Assembly: GCF_009650765.1 (NCBI RefSeq)
Contig: NZ_CP045740.1
Span: 1,984,001 to 2,048,000 of the forward strand
Direction of reading: 5' to 3'
Source of the DNA: Streptomyces sp. SUK 48
GTDB lineage: Bacteria > Actinomycetota > Actinomycetes > Streptomycetales > Streptomycetaceae
Length of the DNA: 64,000 nt
A model generated the notes under the pieces. It was not told where the DNA came from, ran no database searches, and was given only the letters and a program-made list of their open reading frames with translations. Both the position numbers and the translations under genes were made by a program. Of this stretch, positions 8,608 to 16,980 are shown piece after piece. Within the stretch, counting starts at the first letter, position 1. The number at the start of each line of letters is the position of its first letter.

Positions 8608-9465
8608 GTGGCGAAGAAACCCGCGGCGACGACGGATCTACGGCAGCTGCTGCGCCTGCCACCGGGCGGGACCGTCGACCTGGCGGCGCACGACCCGGGG
8701 GCCGCGCCGGGCGCCCCCGGCGGCAAACACGCCTCGCTCGCCGACGCCGAACGCATGGGCGACGAACTGGCCGGGCTCCAGGAACGGCTGTGGGCGGCGG
8801 GCACCGCGGGCGACCGGCGCCGGGTACTGCTGGTGCTCCAGGGGATGGACACCAGCGGCAAGGGCGGCACGGTCAAGCATGTGATCGGCCACCTCAACCC
8901 CTCGGGCTGCCGCATCCGGGCCTTCAAGGCGCCCACCGCCGAGGAGCTGCGGCACGACTTCCTGTGGCGGGTGCGGCAGGCGCTCCCCCAGCCCGGTGAG
9001 ATCGGCATCTTCGACCGCTCGCACTACGAGGACGTCCTGGTCGCCCGCGTCCGGCACCTGGTGCCGCCCGCCGAGATCGGCAGCCGCTACGGCCTGATCA
9101 ACGACTTCGAGCGCGCCCTCGCCGAGGACGGGGTGACCGTCGTCAAGTGCTTCCTCCACCTGTCCTACGCGGAGCAGCGCCGCCGGCTGCTGCGCCGCCT
9201 CGACCGCCCGGACAAGCGCTGGAAGTTCGCCCCCTCCGACATCGACGAGCGCGCCCTGTGGCCCGCCTACCAGGAGGCGTACGAGCTGGCCCTCGGACAC
9301 TGCGCCGCCGCGCCCTGGTACGTGGTCCCCGCCGACCACAAGTGGTACCGGAACTGGGCCGTCGGCCGCCTGCTCCTCGAACACCTGCGGGAGCTGGACC
9401 CCAGATATCCGCGCTCCCCCTACGATCTGGCCGAGTGCCGGGAGCGGCTGCTGACGGAGACGTGA
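8608..9465 (+). CDS. ppk2: Polyphosphate kinase 2 family protein
   Basis: A 285-aa PPK2-type phosphotransferase moving phosphate between inorganic polyphosphate and nucleotides. It shows Walker A LQGMDTSGKGG (about residue 80), the FDRSHYEDVLVARV Walker B/lid motif, the lid arginines in RRRLLRRLDRPDKRWKF, and WYVVPADHKWYRNWAV near the end. Length and motifs fit class I or III PPK2; the direction (ADP or AMP phosphorylation) cannot be read. The GTG start follows GGAAGGGG at good spacing. The FAD/Rieske gene starts 30 nt downstream on the same strand. Confidence 0.93.
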   Translation: MAKKPAATTDLRQLLRLPPGGTVDLAAHDPGAAPGAPGGKHASLADAERMGDELAGLQERLWAAGTAGDRRRVLLVLQGMDTSGKGGTVKHVIGHLNPSGCRIRAFKAPTAEELRHDFLWRVRQALPQPGEIGIFDRSHYEDVLVARVRHLVPPAEIGSRYGLINDFERALAEDGVTVVKCFLHLSYAEQRRRLLRRLDRPDKRWKFAPSDIDERALWPAYQEAYELALGHCAAAPWYVVPADHKWYRNWAVGRLLLEHLRELDPRYPRSPYDLAECRERLLTET

Positions 9466-9495
9466 GCCGCCCCCGCCCAGGGGTACCCGGCGGGC

Positions 9496-11058
9496 ATGCG
9501 CAAGATCACCGAGTCGTACTGGCTGGGCACCGCGCCCGGACCCGCCCACCCCGCCCTCATCGAGGACACCGAGGCCGACGTCGCCGTGATCGGTGCCGGG
9601 ATGGCCGGGCTGAGCACCGCCTACGAGCTGGCCAGGGCCGGGCTGCGGGTCGTCGTACTGGAGGCCGGGCGGGTGGCGGCCGGGGTCACCGGACACACCA
9701 CGGCCAAGCTGACCGCCCAGCACACGCTGATCTACGACCGGCTGCGGCGCACCCGGGGGCCCGAGGGGGCGCGGCTGTACGCCCGTTCGCAGTCGGAGGC
9801 GATCGCGCACGCGGCGGACCTGGTGGCCGGGTGGGGCGCCGACTGCGACTGGGAGACCCGGGACGCGTACACCTATGTGCGGGACCCGGAGCGGGCGGAC
9901 GAGGTGCGGGCGGAGGCGCGGGCCGCGCGGGAGGCGGGACTGGACGCGTCGTTCACCACGGAGACCGGGCTGCCGTTCCCGGTGGCGGGCGCGGTGCGGG
10001 TGACCGGTCAGGCGCAGTACCACCCGGTGAAATACCTGCGGGCGCTCACCGAGGACCTGATCGCGCGCGGCGGCCGGGTGTACGAGGGCACCCGGGTCGT
10101 CGGCCTGGACGAGGGCGGTGCGTCCGGGCCGTGCAGGCTGACGACGGAGACGGGCCGTACCGTCACCGCCCGGGACGTCGTCGTCGCCACGCACTATCCG
10201 GTGTTCGACCGCGCCCTGCTGTTCGCCCGGCTGCATCCGCGCCGGGAGCTGGTCGTCGCCGGGCCGCTGGGCGACGGGCCCGACCCCGGGGGCATGTACA
10301 TCACGCCCGAGGAGAACACCCGTTCGGTGCGGACCGCGCCGTACGACGGCGGACGGCTGCTGGTGGTCACCGGGGAGCACTTCACACCGGGCACCGGCGA
10401 CCCGGGAGCCGCCCTCGACGGGCTGGCCGCGTGGGCCGAGCGGCACTTCCCCGGGGTGCGCCTCGACCACGCCTGGGCGACCCAGGACAGCGACGCCACC
10501 GACACCGTGCCGCTGGTCGGCCCGCTGCATCCGGGCGCCCGGCACACCTATGTGGCCACCGGCTTCGGCGGCTGGGGGCTGAGCGGCGGCATCATGGCCG
10601 GGCTGCTGCTGACCGCGCTGATCACCGGCCGGGACAGCCCCTGGCGGGAGCTGTACGACCCCCGGCGCCTGAAGTCCGTGGTGCGCGAGGCGCCCGCGCT
10701 GCTCAGGACGCAGGCCGAGGTGGCCCGGCACTTCGTCGGCGACCGGCTGAAGCCTTCGGTCGACCTCGACGGCCTGGCACCGGGCGACGGCGCGCTGGTC
10801 CGGGCCGGTGAGCAGCGGTTCGCCGTGCACCGCGACGACGCGGGCGCGCTGCACGCCGTCTCGGCCCGCTGCACCCATCTGGGCTGCCTGGTCGCCTTCA
10901 ACCGTGCCGAGCGCGCCTGGGAATGCCCCTGCCACGGCTCCCGCTTCGATGTCGACGGGCGGGTGTTGGAGGGGCCCGCGGTACGGCCGCTGGAGCAGCG
11001 GGACCTCGAACCGGCCCCGGGCGTGGCGGCGGACGACCCGGAGCGGGACGCCGAGTGA
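9496..11058 (+). CDS. FAD-dependent oxidoreductase with C-terminal Rieske [2Fe-2S] domain
   Basis: A 520-aa two-module flavoprotein. The N-terminal 410 residues form a DAO-type FAD domain starting with VAVIGAGMAGLSTAYELA, and ending with the substrate-domain segment TGFGGWGLSGGIMAGLL. A linker leads to a Rieske domain with CTHLGC (Cys459, His461, Cys464) and CPCH (Cys477, Cys479, His480). The extra cysteine pair is typical of the high-potential, bc1-like Rieske fold. Known relatives are annotated as GMC/DAO-Rieske fusion dehydrogenases with unknown substrate. Its coupling to ppk2 suggests a shared stress role, which is only inference. Confidence 0.9.
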   Translation: MRKITESYWLGTAPGPAHPALIEDTEADVAVIGAGMAGLSTAYELARAGLRVVVLEAGRVAAGVTGHTTAKLTAQHTLIYDRLRRTRGPEGARLYARSQSEAIAHAADLVAGWGADCDWETRDAYTYVRDPERADEVRAEARAAREAGLDASFTTETGLPFPVAGAVRVTGQAQYHPVKYLRALTEDLIARGGRVYEGTRVVGLDEGGASGPCRLTTETGRTVTARDVVVATHYPVFDRALLFARLHPRRELVVAGPLGDGPDPGGMYITPEENTRSVRTAPYDGGRLLVVTGEHFTPGTGDPGAALDGLAAWAERHFPGVRLDHAWATQDSDATDTVPLVGPLHPGARHTYVATGFGGWGLSGGIMAGLLLTALITGRDSPWRELYDPRRLKSVVREAPALLRTQAEVARHFVGDRLKPSVDLDGLAPGDGALVRAGEQRFAVHRDDAGALHAVSARCTHLGCLVAFNRAERAWECPCHGSRFDVDGRVLEGPAVRPLEQRDLEPAPGVAADDPERDAE

Positions 11059-11124
11059 ACCCTGGGGCGGGGCGCCGGGTGGACCCCGGGGCGGGGCGCC
11101 GGGTGGACCCCGGGGTGGCCCCGG
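11059..11124 (+). repeat. 24-bp tandem repeat, 2.75 copies
   Basis: Right after the stop of the FAD/Rieske gene the 24-bp unit ACCCYGGGGCGGGGCGCCGG+GTGG occurs at 11059-11082 and 11083-11106 with one difference, then a degraded partial copy to about 11124. It is GC-only in composition and contains the palindrome GGCGCC. It could be replication slippage or form a 3' hairpin for the oxidoreductase transcript. Confidence 0.8.
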
Positions 11125-11175
11125 AGCGACGGCCGCGCGGGTGACCGTACCGCCGCGCCACGGGGCATATCGCCA

Positions 11176-11208
11176 TATAAACCAACACATAGCCCTACGT
11201 TCGTAGGG
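11176..11208 (+). promoter_or_regulatory. TATAAA box and 16-bp palindromic operator candidate at the deacetylase start
   Basis: TATAAA at 11176-11181 lies in a low-GC stretch. Thirteen nucleotides further the inverted repeat CCCTACG-TT-CGTAGGG (11193-11208) is perfect with 7-bp arms and a 2-nt centre, and its last base is the first base of the GTG start. The layout, with -10 box then operator over the presumed transcription start, suggests repression by a TetR/MarR-like dimer. No regulator gene is adjacent. Confidence 0.5.
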
Positions 11209-12062
11209 TGATCCGACTAGTACGCCGTATGACCGCCGCTTGTGCCCTGGGCGCGGCCCTCGCCGCCTGCGGGACCGCGGGCCCCACGGGCAGCACCCGT
11301 CCGGCCCCGGCCAGGTCCCCCGTCTCCGTCTCCCCGTCCGCCACCCGCCCGCCCGTGCTCACCCCGGGTCCCGGCGGCCTCACCCCGGTCTTCGAACACG
11401 GCCCGCGCGACAAGGGCAAGATCGTGGCGTTCACCTTCGACGCCGACATGACCGCCGACGAGGGGCCCCGCGCCGCCTCCGGCGAGCGCTTCGACAACCC
11501 CGGTCTGATCGGCGCCCTGCACACGCTGAAGGTGCCCGCGACCATCTTCATGACCGGCCGGTGGGCCGAGGAGTACCCGGACGAGGCCCGCAGCCTCGGG
11601 GGCGACCCGCAGTTCGAGGTCGCCAACCACTCCTACAGCCACTACGCGTTCACCCCGAGCTGCTACGGCCTGCCGACCATGGGCGTGGACCGGGCCCGCG
11701 CGGACGTCGAGCGGGCGTACGCCGCCTTCCGCACGGCGGGCCTGCGCAACGCGCTGCCGTACTTCCGCTTCCCGGGCGGCTGCTACGACCAGCAGACGCT
11801 GCGCGCGCTCAGCGGACTCGGGATGACCGCGATCCAGTGGGACGTGGTGAGCGGGGACGCGTTCGCGACGGACGCCGACGCGGTGGCCAAGCAGGTCCTC
11901 GACGGGGTGCGGCCCGGCTCGGTGGTCATCATGCACTGCACCCGCAGCGCCGCGCCGACCACCGAGCAGGTCGTCCGCACCGTCGTACCGGAGCTGCGCA
12001 AGCGCGGCTACACGTTCGTGAAGGTCTCCCAGATGATCGCCGCGAGCCAGGGCCACCGCTGA
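11208..12062 (+). CDS. Polysaccharide deacetylase family lipoprotein
   Basis: A 284-aa exported NodB-fold hydrolase. Signal peptide MTAACALGAALAAC carries an LAAC lipobox, followed by a Pro/Ser/Thr linker to about residue 55. The catalytic domain has the motif 1 variant TFDADMTADEG, motif 2 HSYSHYAF (metal histidines), RFPGGCYD as motif 3, and IQWDVVSGDAF, with VVIMHCT near the end. Likely substrate is an N- or O-acetylated wall or capsular polysaccharide. The GTG start overlaps a palindrome, and an ATG eight codons in (11229) is an alternative that keeps the signal peptide intact. It stands alone, convergent with the ABC permease. Confidence 0.9.
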   Translation: MIRLVRRMTAACALGAALAACGTAGPTGSTRPAPARSPVSVSPSATRPPVLTPGPGGLTPVFEHGPRDKGKIVAFTFDADMTADEGPRAASGERFDNPGLIGALHTLKVPATIFMTGRWAEEYPDEARSLGGDPQFEVANHSYSHYAFTPSCYGLPTMGVDRARADVERAYAAFRTAGLRNALPYFRFPGGCYDQQTLRALSGLGMTAIQWDVVSGDAFATDADAVAKQVLDGVRPGSVVIMHCTRSAAPTTEQVVRTVVPELRKRGYTFVKVSQMIAASQGHR

Positions 12063-12127
12063 GGCCGGGGCTTTCTGCCGAGGCCAGGGCCATTCCGCGT
12101 GCGAGCGGGGCGCGGACCGGCGGGCGC

Positions 12128-12799
12128 TCAGGGCGTTCGGCGGGCGGTGAGCGCGCAGGCCGCGGCGAAGGCCGCGGCCGTCAGCAGGGCCGCCCCGGCC
12201 AGCGGCAGCAGCGGCACCGGCACCCGGCCGGAGCGCGAACCGGTGACCAGGCCGGAGACCGCCGCCTGCGCCGGGGAACCCGCGAGCACCGTCGCCAGCA
12301 GCGCGCCCAGCAGCATCGCGGGCACCGCGCGTCCGGCGGAGCGCAGCAGCGGCCAGTGGGTGAGCGCGCCGACGCCCGCGCCGAGCAGCGCGCAGACGTA
12401 CGCGGCCGCGAGACCGGCCGCGCCGGCGCCCAGGCGGTCCACCCTGACCTGGGCGCCGTTACTCGCCGGGTCGCTGATCAGGGTGACGACGAGCGTCGCC
12501 GCCGTACCGAGGACGGCCGCCGCGAGCAGCGCCGTCAGCAGACCGGCGAGGTGCGCCCGCGCGGGTCCGTGCGGCGCGGCCACGACGGCACGGGCGGCGG
12601 GCGGCTCCCCGGTGACGCAGATCCGTACCAGCCAGGCCGCCACCGGCAGCAGCCCGGCCGCCGCGTACCCGAGCGAGTCCAGCACCGGCTGCCCGCTCTG
12701 CACACCGACCCCGAGGAACGCGGCGTAGAGGATCACCGGAGCCAGCCACCGCTGCGAGCGCAGCAGCAGTTCGACGTGGTAACGCAGCAGTGCGCTCAT
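12128..12799 (-). CDS. ABC transporter permease (ABC-2-like), about six membrane segments
   Basis: A 223-aa hydrophobic protein beginning MSALLRYHVELLLRSQRW, a pattern typical of ABC-2 exporter permeases, with hydrophobic segments near residues 20-35, 45-60, 85-105, 125-145, 160-175 and 195-215. The ATG overlaps the stop of the upstream ATPase gene as ATGA. The pair is a minimal exporter; substrate unknown. A longer in-frame reading to 13234 is a shadow inside the ATPase gene. Confidence 0.85.
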   Translation of the reverse strand: MSALLRYHVELLLRSQRWLAPVILYAAFLGVGVQSGQPVLDSLGYAAAGLLPVAAWLVRICVTGEPPAARAVVAAPHGPARAHLAGLLTALLAAAVLGTAATLVVTLISDPASNGAQVRVDRLGAGAAGLAAAYVCALLGAGVGALTHWPLLRSAGRAVPAMLLGALLATVLAGSPAQAAVSGLVTGSRSGRVPVPLLPLAGAALLTAAAFAAACALTARRTP

Positions 12800-13689
12800 G
12801 CCCGGCTCCCGGGGTCGAGGGGTGGTTCCGCGGCGAGCGGGGGCTCGGTGCCGAGGGATGGTGCGACGCTGACGACGTGCCAGGGCGGGCGGGCCGCGAG
12901 CAGGGTGCGCAGCACGACGTCGGAGCGGGCGGCGGGGACGGTCAGCCGGTGCCGGCCGGGGCCGGTCTCCTCCGCGGTGGCGGCGAGCCGTGCCGCGTCG
13001 GGCGGCAACTGCCCGCCGCCTTGTACGACGATGACGGCGAGCGCCCCGGCGGCCGGAGTGCCGCCGTCCGCGCGGGACGTGAGCCCGCCGTCGATGACGG
13101 TGTACGTCGCGTCCGGCGCCCCCGCCAGCCGTCGCGGGTCGTGGTCCACGAAGACGACGGCCCCGCCCGCGGCGGTCCGCTCGGCCACCGCCCGTTCCAG
13201 CTCGTCGCGCGCGTCCGCGTCGAGCCCGGTCCACGCCTCGTCCAGGACCAGCAGCTCGGGATCGGCGAGCAGCGCCTGCGCGACGGCGATCTTCTGGCTG
13301 CTCCCCTTGGACAGCCGCGCCATCGGTGTGCCGGCGTACGCGGCCGCCCCGAACCGCTCCAGCCAGGCGCCGGCGGCGCGGGCGGCGGACGCGCGGGACA
13401 GGCCGTGGACGGTGCCGAGCCGGGTCAGGTAGCCGGCGGCCGTGAAGGGCAGCGCGGACGGGAACCGCTCCGGCACGTAGGCCGTGCGAGGACGGCCGGT
13501 GATCCGGCCCTCGGTGGGCGTGTCGAGCCGGGCGAGCAGTCGCAGCAGGGTCGACTTGCCGGTGCCGTTCGCCCCCTCCACGCGGGTCAGGGTGCCGGGC
13601 GCCACGGTGAGGTCGACGCCTCGTAACACCCAGGGGCCGCGGACGCCGTAGCGGCGGCCCACGGCGGTCAGTCGCAGGTCACGGTGCAT
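12796..13689 (-). CDS. ABC transporter ATP-binding protein
   Basis: A 297-aa exporter-type ATPase paired with the permease by a 4-nt overlap. Walker A is GANGTGKST (about residue 41), the signature is a variant LSKGSSQK, Walker B LLVLDEAW, and the switch histidine is in VFVDHDPR. The signature LSKGSSQK instead of LSGGQ is typical of CcmA/BcrA-like small exporters. The last 100 residues are an unconserved extension with no motif. Substrate unknown. Confidence 0.87.
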   Translation of the reverse strand: MHRDLRLTAVGRRYGVRGPWVLRGVDLTVAPGTLTRVEGANGTGKSTLLRLLARLDTPTEGRITGRPRTAYVPERFPSALPFTAAGYLTRLGTVHGLSRASAARAAGAWLERFGAAAYAGTPMARLSKGSSQKIAVAQALLADPELLVLDEAWTGLDADARDELERAVAERTAAGGAVVFVDHDPRRLAGAPDATYTVIDGGLTSRADGGTPAAGALAVIVVQGGGQLPPDAARLAATAEETGPGRHRLTVPAARSDVVLRTLLAARPPWHVVSVAPSLGTEPPLAAEPPLDPGSRA

Positions 13690-13840
13690 GGGGTCATTCT
13701 TCTTCAGACGGCCCGCCGGGCGGGGCGTCCTCGCGAGACGGTCCTCACGATGCGGTCCTCACGATGGGGGACGCGCGTGAACCGTGCCTCGGGGGACGCG
13801 CGTTGATCGGCGTGCGCCCGGCTTCGTAGGGTGGCCCCTC

Positions 13841-14569
13841 GTGAGCGATGTTCCGATCCCCGCCGACCGCCCCCTTCCGTCCCCGCGCGACGAGGCCCCG
13901 CAGTACGTGCTGCCGCTCGTCGTCCGCCTCGAACGCGATGCGCCGCCCGCCCGTACCGACGCCCTGGAGACGTCCGCGCGGGCGGTCCTGACGCTGCTCG
14001 GCGACGAACGGGCCCTCGGCGACGGCGAGTGGGCCGAGGCCGTACGGAACTGGGAGGACGCCCGCATCCGCAAGGTGGTCCGGCGGGCCCGTGGCGCGGA
14101 GTGGCGGCGCGCCGGGGCGCTGCCCGGGATCACGGTGACCGGCGGGACCGCGGAGGTACGGGTCTTCCCGCCGGTCCCCCTGGACGGCTGGCCCAAGGAC
14201 CTGGCCAAGCTCCAGGTCTCCGGCACCGAACTCGACGACCCCGAGCCCCCGTCGGACCCCGACCGCACCGCGCCCGTCCTGTGGCTCAACCCCGGCCTCA
14301 CGATGTCCGCCGGCAAGACCATGGCCCAGACCGGCCACGCCGCCCAACTCGCCTGGTGGGCCCTGCCCGACCCGGCCCGCGCCGCCTGGCGCGCCGCCGG
14401 CCACCCCCTCTCCGTCCGCACCGCCACCCCCGCCGACTGGACCCGCCTCACCCACAGCGGCCTGCCACTGGTCCGCGACGCCGGTTTCACGGAGATCGCT
14501 CCGGGGCTGACTGTTGCAGTGGAGGGCGGCGAGCACTTCGCATCGGTGGGACGCTTGCAACGGCCCTGA
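13841..14569 (+). CDS. Peptidyl-tRNA hydrolase 2 (Pth2) family protein
   Basis: A 242-aa protein whose C-terminal 110 residues carry the Pth2 core: LNPGLTMSAGKTMAQTGHAAQLAWW (the K-x-M-A-Q-x-x-H-A pattern) and VRDAGFTEIAPG. Pth2 enzymes release tRNA from stalled peptidyl-tRNA. The N-terminal 125 residues are an actinobacterial extension without a recognised domain, so activity on peptidyl-tRNA is not assured. The GTG is preceded by GTAGGGTGG. It is the last conserved-looking gene before the accessory block. Confidence 0.8.
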   Translation: MSDVPIPADRPLPSPRDEAPQYVLPLVVRLERDAPPARTDALETSARAVLTLLGDERALGDGEWAEAVRNWEDARIRKVVRRARGAEWRRAGALPGITVTGGTAEVRVFPPVPLDGWPKDLAKLQVSGTELDDPEPPSDPDRTAPVLWLNPGLTMSAGKTMAQTGHAAQLAWWALPDPARAAWRAAGHPLSVRTATPADWTRLTHSGLPLVRDAGFTEIAPGLTVAVEGGEHFASVGRLQRP

Positions 14570-14717
14570 ACTGGCGACATCAGCTGGGACAGCGCGCCAG
14601 CGCGCAGAGCGTACGTCGTCCGGGGAGCCTCGGGACGCCACGGAACTGGGGAGCCGATGCGACAGGCGATTTTCCGATGAAGTCCTGACTACGCCGGGAT
14701 CTGCCCGCACGAACAGA

Positions 14718-14751
14718 ACGGGCCCTACGGTCAAACGACCGTAAGGCCCGT
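14718..14751 (+). terminator. Strong hairpin, left boundary of the accessory block
   Basis: ACGGGCCCTACGGTC (14718-14732) pairs with GACCGTAAGGCCCGT (14737-14751), 15 bp with one mismatch and a 4-nt AAAC loop. It lies 148 nt after the Pth2 gene and 65 nt before the XRE start, without a clear T run. It may terminate either direction or act in the regulator's leader. Confidence 0.65.
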
Positions 14752-14815
14752 ACCAGGTAGGCCCGTTGTCTCGAGGAGTACCGTTCCGAGTGTCGAGTTC
14801 AGAACGGAGTCCAGT

Positions 14816-16000
14816 ATGCCCCCGCCCTCTGTAGAACACACGGGCACACGCATCGCGCACGCGCGCAAAGCCCGTCGCCTGACCCAGCGTGAACTGGCCG
14901 ATCTCTCCCACGTCTCCTACAGCACGATCACCAAGGTCGAGCAGGGCGCCATGCCGCCCAGCCCCTCGGTGGTGGGCGCGCTGGCCCGCGCCCTGTCCGT
15001 CCAGGTCTCGGATCTCAACGGTCAGCCGTATATGGACGAGCTGCGACAGGACCAGCTCGATGGCCTCATCAACCCGATCCGCGAGGCGCTGAACATCTAC
15101 GACCTCGGTCCCGACCCGGACGTCAGTCCGCGCGCGCTACCAGCCCTGGAGGAGCACGCCGATCAGCTGTGCGCCCAGGTGCGTGCCACGAACATCAAGC
15201 AGGTCGCGACGGAGCTGCCGGCGCTGATCCACGAGGCGACGACGACGGCTCACATCAGCGGAACTGCGCGCAGCTGGCAACTGCTGGCCAGCGCCTACCG
15301 GACCGCGTACGACGTCACGACCAAGCTCGGCTTCCCCGACCTGTGCACGGTTGCTCTGGACCGCATGGACTGGGCGGCGCAGCGCGCCTCTGATCCGGTG
15401 CTGAGCGGCATGCGCCAGTACCTCCGCGCCCTGGCCTACCTGCGGGCGAGCGACTACAAGACAGGCAAGCGGCTGGTCCGCCTCGGCATGTCCACCCTGG
15501 AACAGGCCGAGCCTGGGCGCGTCCTGGACGTCGTCACCGGGCAGCTGCACCTGGGCGCTGCCGTACTCGCCGGCCGGGAGAAGGACACGGATACCGCTGA
15601 GGGACACCTCGCCGAGGCGGGCCGCATCGCGAAGCGCACCGGGCCGGCCGAGAAGGTGCACTGGCTGTCCTTCGGGCCCACGAACGTCGGCGCGCATCGA
15701 GTGAGTGTCCTGGCGGAGTTGGACCTGTACCCCGAGGCCGTACGCCAGGCAGAGGACATGGTGATCGCGGACGGGTGGCCGCCGTCCCGGCTCGCCCACC
15801 ATCATGCGGAGATTGCGCGGGCCCAGATGTGGACGGGCCAGACCGAGGCGGCCTTCAAGAGCCTGCTCAAGGCACGCAAGCTGGCTCCCCAGCAGACTCG
15901 CTATCACCCGACCGTCCGTGAGACCTATGCCGGACTGGACGCGGCGAGGCGTCGAATGCCTGACTCCTTCACCAACTACGGTTCCTGGCTGGGTATGTGA
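14816..16000 (+). CDS. XRE-family transcriptional regulator with TPR-like C-terminal region
   Basis: A 394-aa regulator. Residues 8-65 form an HTH_3 domain (ARKARRLTQRELADLSHVSYSTITKVEQG). The remainder is helical with repeated short pairs rich in Ala/Leu and Tyr, typical of the TPR sensor domain of Streptomyces Xre/SARP-like regulators that often bind peptides. GGAG precedes the ATG at good spacing. It is flanked by two hairpins, so it is transcribed separately from the small genes and graspetide operon downstream, and is the best candidate for the cluster's regulator. Its ligand is unknown. Confidence 0.88.
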   Translation: MPPPSVEHTGTRIAHARKARRLTQRELADLSHVSYSTITKVEQGAMPPSPSVVGALARALSVQVSDLNGQPYMDELRQDQLDGLINPIREALNIYDLGPDPDVSPRALPALEEHADQLCAQVRATNIKQVATELPALIHEATTTAHISGTARSWQLLASAYRTAYDVTTKLGFPDLCTVALDRMDWAAQRASDPVLSGMRQYLRALAYLRASDYKTGKRLVRLGMSTLEQAEPGRVLDVVTGQLHLGAAVLAGREKDTDTAEGHLAEAGRIAKRTGPAEKVHWLSFGPTNVGAHRVSVLAELDLYPEAVRQAEDMVIADGWPPSRLAHHHAEIARAQMWTGQTEAAFKSLLKARKLAPQQTRYHPTVRETYAGLDAARRRMPDSFTNYGSWLGM

Positions 16001-16016
16001 CGCTTCGATAACCGTT

Positions 16017-16056
16017 GGCCCTAACTATCAGTGATGTCTGATAGTTAGGGCCTTTT
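16017..16056 (+). terminator. Perfect rho-independent terminator after the XRE gene
   Basis: GGCCCTAACTATCAG (16017-16031) and CTGATAGTTAGGGCC (16038-16052) form a perfect 15-bp stem with a 6-nt loop, followed at once by TTTTC. The stem is unusually AT-rich for this chromosome. It ends the XRE transcript and insulates the downstream small-gene group. Confidence 0.93.
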
Positions 16057-16148
16057 CATGTCGGCATCCTGCTTACAGACGAACCCCCGCGACCGCGTCA
16101 ACGGTCCGGGGGCATGGCCAGCGCTCGAACCCAACAGGGAGCGTCGAC

Positions 16149-16361
16149 ATGACAAACGCTACCGCCCAGAGGCCGGCGAACGCACGGGGTGGCCGGATGA
16201 CGATGCGGGTCTACACCGTGGACCGCTACGGCACGATCACCCAGGACCGCGGCACGGTCACCGTGGCCGTCGACGGCAAACTGCCGCCGCTGCCCCAGCC
16301 CGACTCCTACCCCGCATGCCAGTGCCCGCTCTGCCGCCTCGGTCGGCCGGTGACCCGATGA
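16149..16361 (+). CDS. Small conserved-looking protein with C-terminal Cys cluster, unknown function
   Basis: A 70-aa protein beginning MTNATAQRPANARGG, with a central VYTVDRYGTITQDRGTVTV beta-rich segment and a C-terminal CQCPLC motif that could bind metal. AGGGAG lies 7 nt before the ATG. Its stop overlaps the next start as ATGA, so it heads a set of small coupled genes placed between the XRE regulator and the graspetide operon. Function unknown; it is not recognised as a RiPP precursor. Confidence 0.65.
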   Translation: MTNATAQRPANARGGRMTMRVYTVDRYGTITQDRGTVTVAVDGKLPPLPQPDSYPACQCPLCRLGRPVTR

Positions 16362-16741
16362 GCGCCCCCGCGAAGCAGACTGCGAGCAAGGAGCAGGTGG
16401 ACACCGCCACCATGCGCCAGAACGCGTCCCTGACGCTCGGACCCGAGGGCCAGGCCGACGCGCCGCCCCCGGCACCCGAGAAGCGCGGCTCCCTCATCTT
16501 CGTGCTGCGCGACCATCTGGTGCAGTTGATCCCCGAGGTGGAGAAAAAGCTCGGCCAGCTGCCGAGGGAGAGCTCCGGCCGGTACTGCGCGAGCGCGTGC
16601 GTCGGCGAGGCCCGCGGCAAGCTCCAGGCACGCCCGGCCCGCGGCCCCGACGGCGAGGTGGAGTACGCCCGCCGCCCGGCCCGTGTCCTGCGGGCGCTCC
16701 TCGACCACTTCGAGGACGCCGGGGCGCCGTCGTCGCAGTGA
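16358..16741 (+). CDS. Small actinobacterial protein resembling DUF6415
   Basis: A 127-aa soluble protein. After a polar 45-residue N-terminus, the segment FVLRDHLVQLIPEVEKKLGQLP followed by YCASACVGEARGKL resembles the DUF6415 family that is common beside Streptomyces regulators and RiPP islands. The assignment is from memory of the family pattern. It overlaps both neighbours (ATGA upstream, GTGA downstream), so it is translated in a coupled group. No catalytic residues recognised. Confidence 0.65.
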   Translation: MSAPAKQTASKEQVDTATMRQNASLTLGPEGQADAPPPAPEKRGSLIFVLRDHLVQLIPEVEKKLGQLPRESSGRYCASACVGEARGKLQARPARGPDGEVEYARRPARVLRALLDHFEDAGAPSSQ

Positions 16742-16824
16742 GGACGATCGTCGGCCTGTTCCTGTACGGAGCCGCCGCGACCGCCTCTGCCCTCGTCCTG
16801 GTGCTTACGACGGCCTCGCACTGA
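16738..16824 (+). CDS. Putative 28-aa single-pass membrane peptide
   Basis: A very short reading frame that starts at a GTG overlapping the stop of the previous gene (GTGA) and encodes MRTIVGLFLYGAAATASALV plus eight residues to TTASH. It is essentially one hydrophobic helix with a basic N-terminus. The overlap and high third-position GC argue for translation, but peptides this short can occur by chance. If real, it could be a small membrane partner in the cluster. Confidence 0.4.
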   Translation: MRTIVGLFLYGAAATASALVLVLTTASH

Positions 16825-16980
16825 AGCACTCCCATGGCGGCCGTCTCGGGTCAGGGCCGCACCCACCAGCCCCGCCGCTGGAAGGCAGCTGGCTCGCCTT
16901 CCGCCACGAGCGCGGCGGGACCGCCACCCCGCCCGGAATCCGGAAGACCCGGGCGGGGTGAGCGCCACGAAGGGAGAACG

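Noticed and set aside
11059..11124. Possible CRISPR array
   Set aside because: The units are contiguous without unique spacers, so it is a simple tandem repeat.
14570..14815. Search for a tRNA or att site marking integration of the graspetide block
   Set aside because: No cloverleaf and no direct repeat shared with the right border (about 20865-20935) was found by eye.
16058..16741. A 227-codon frame in one phase across the small genes
   Set aside because: Its start lies right after the terminator and its first 100 codons are Arg/Pro-rich; only the last 127 codons match a protein pattern.
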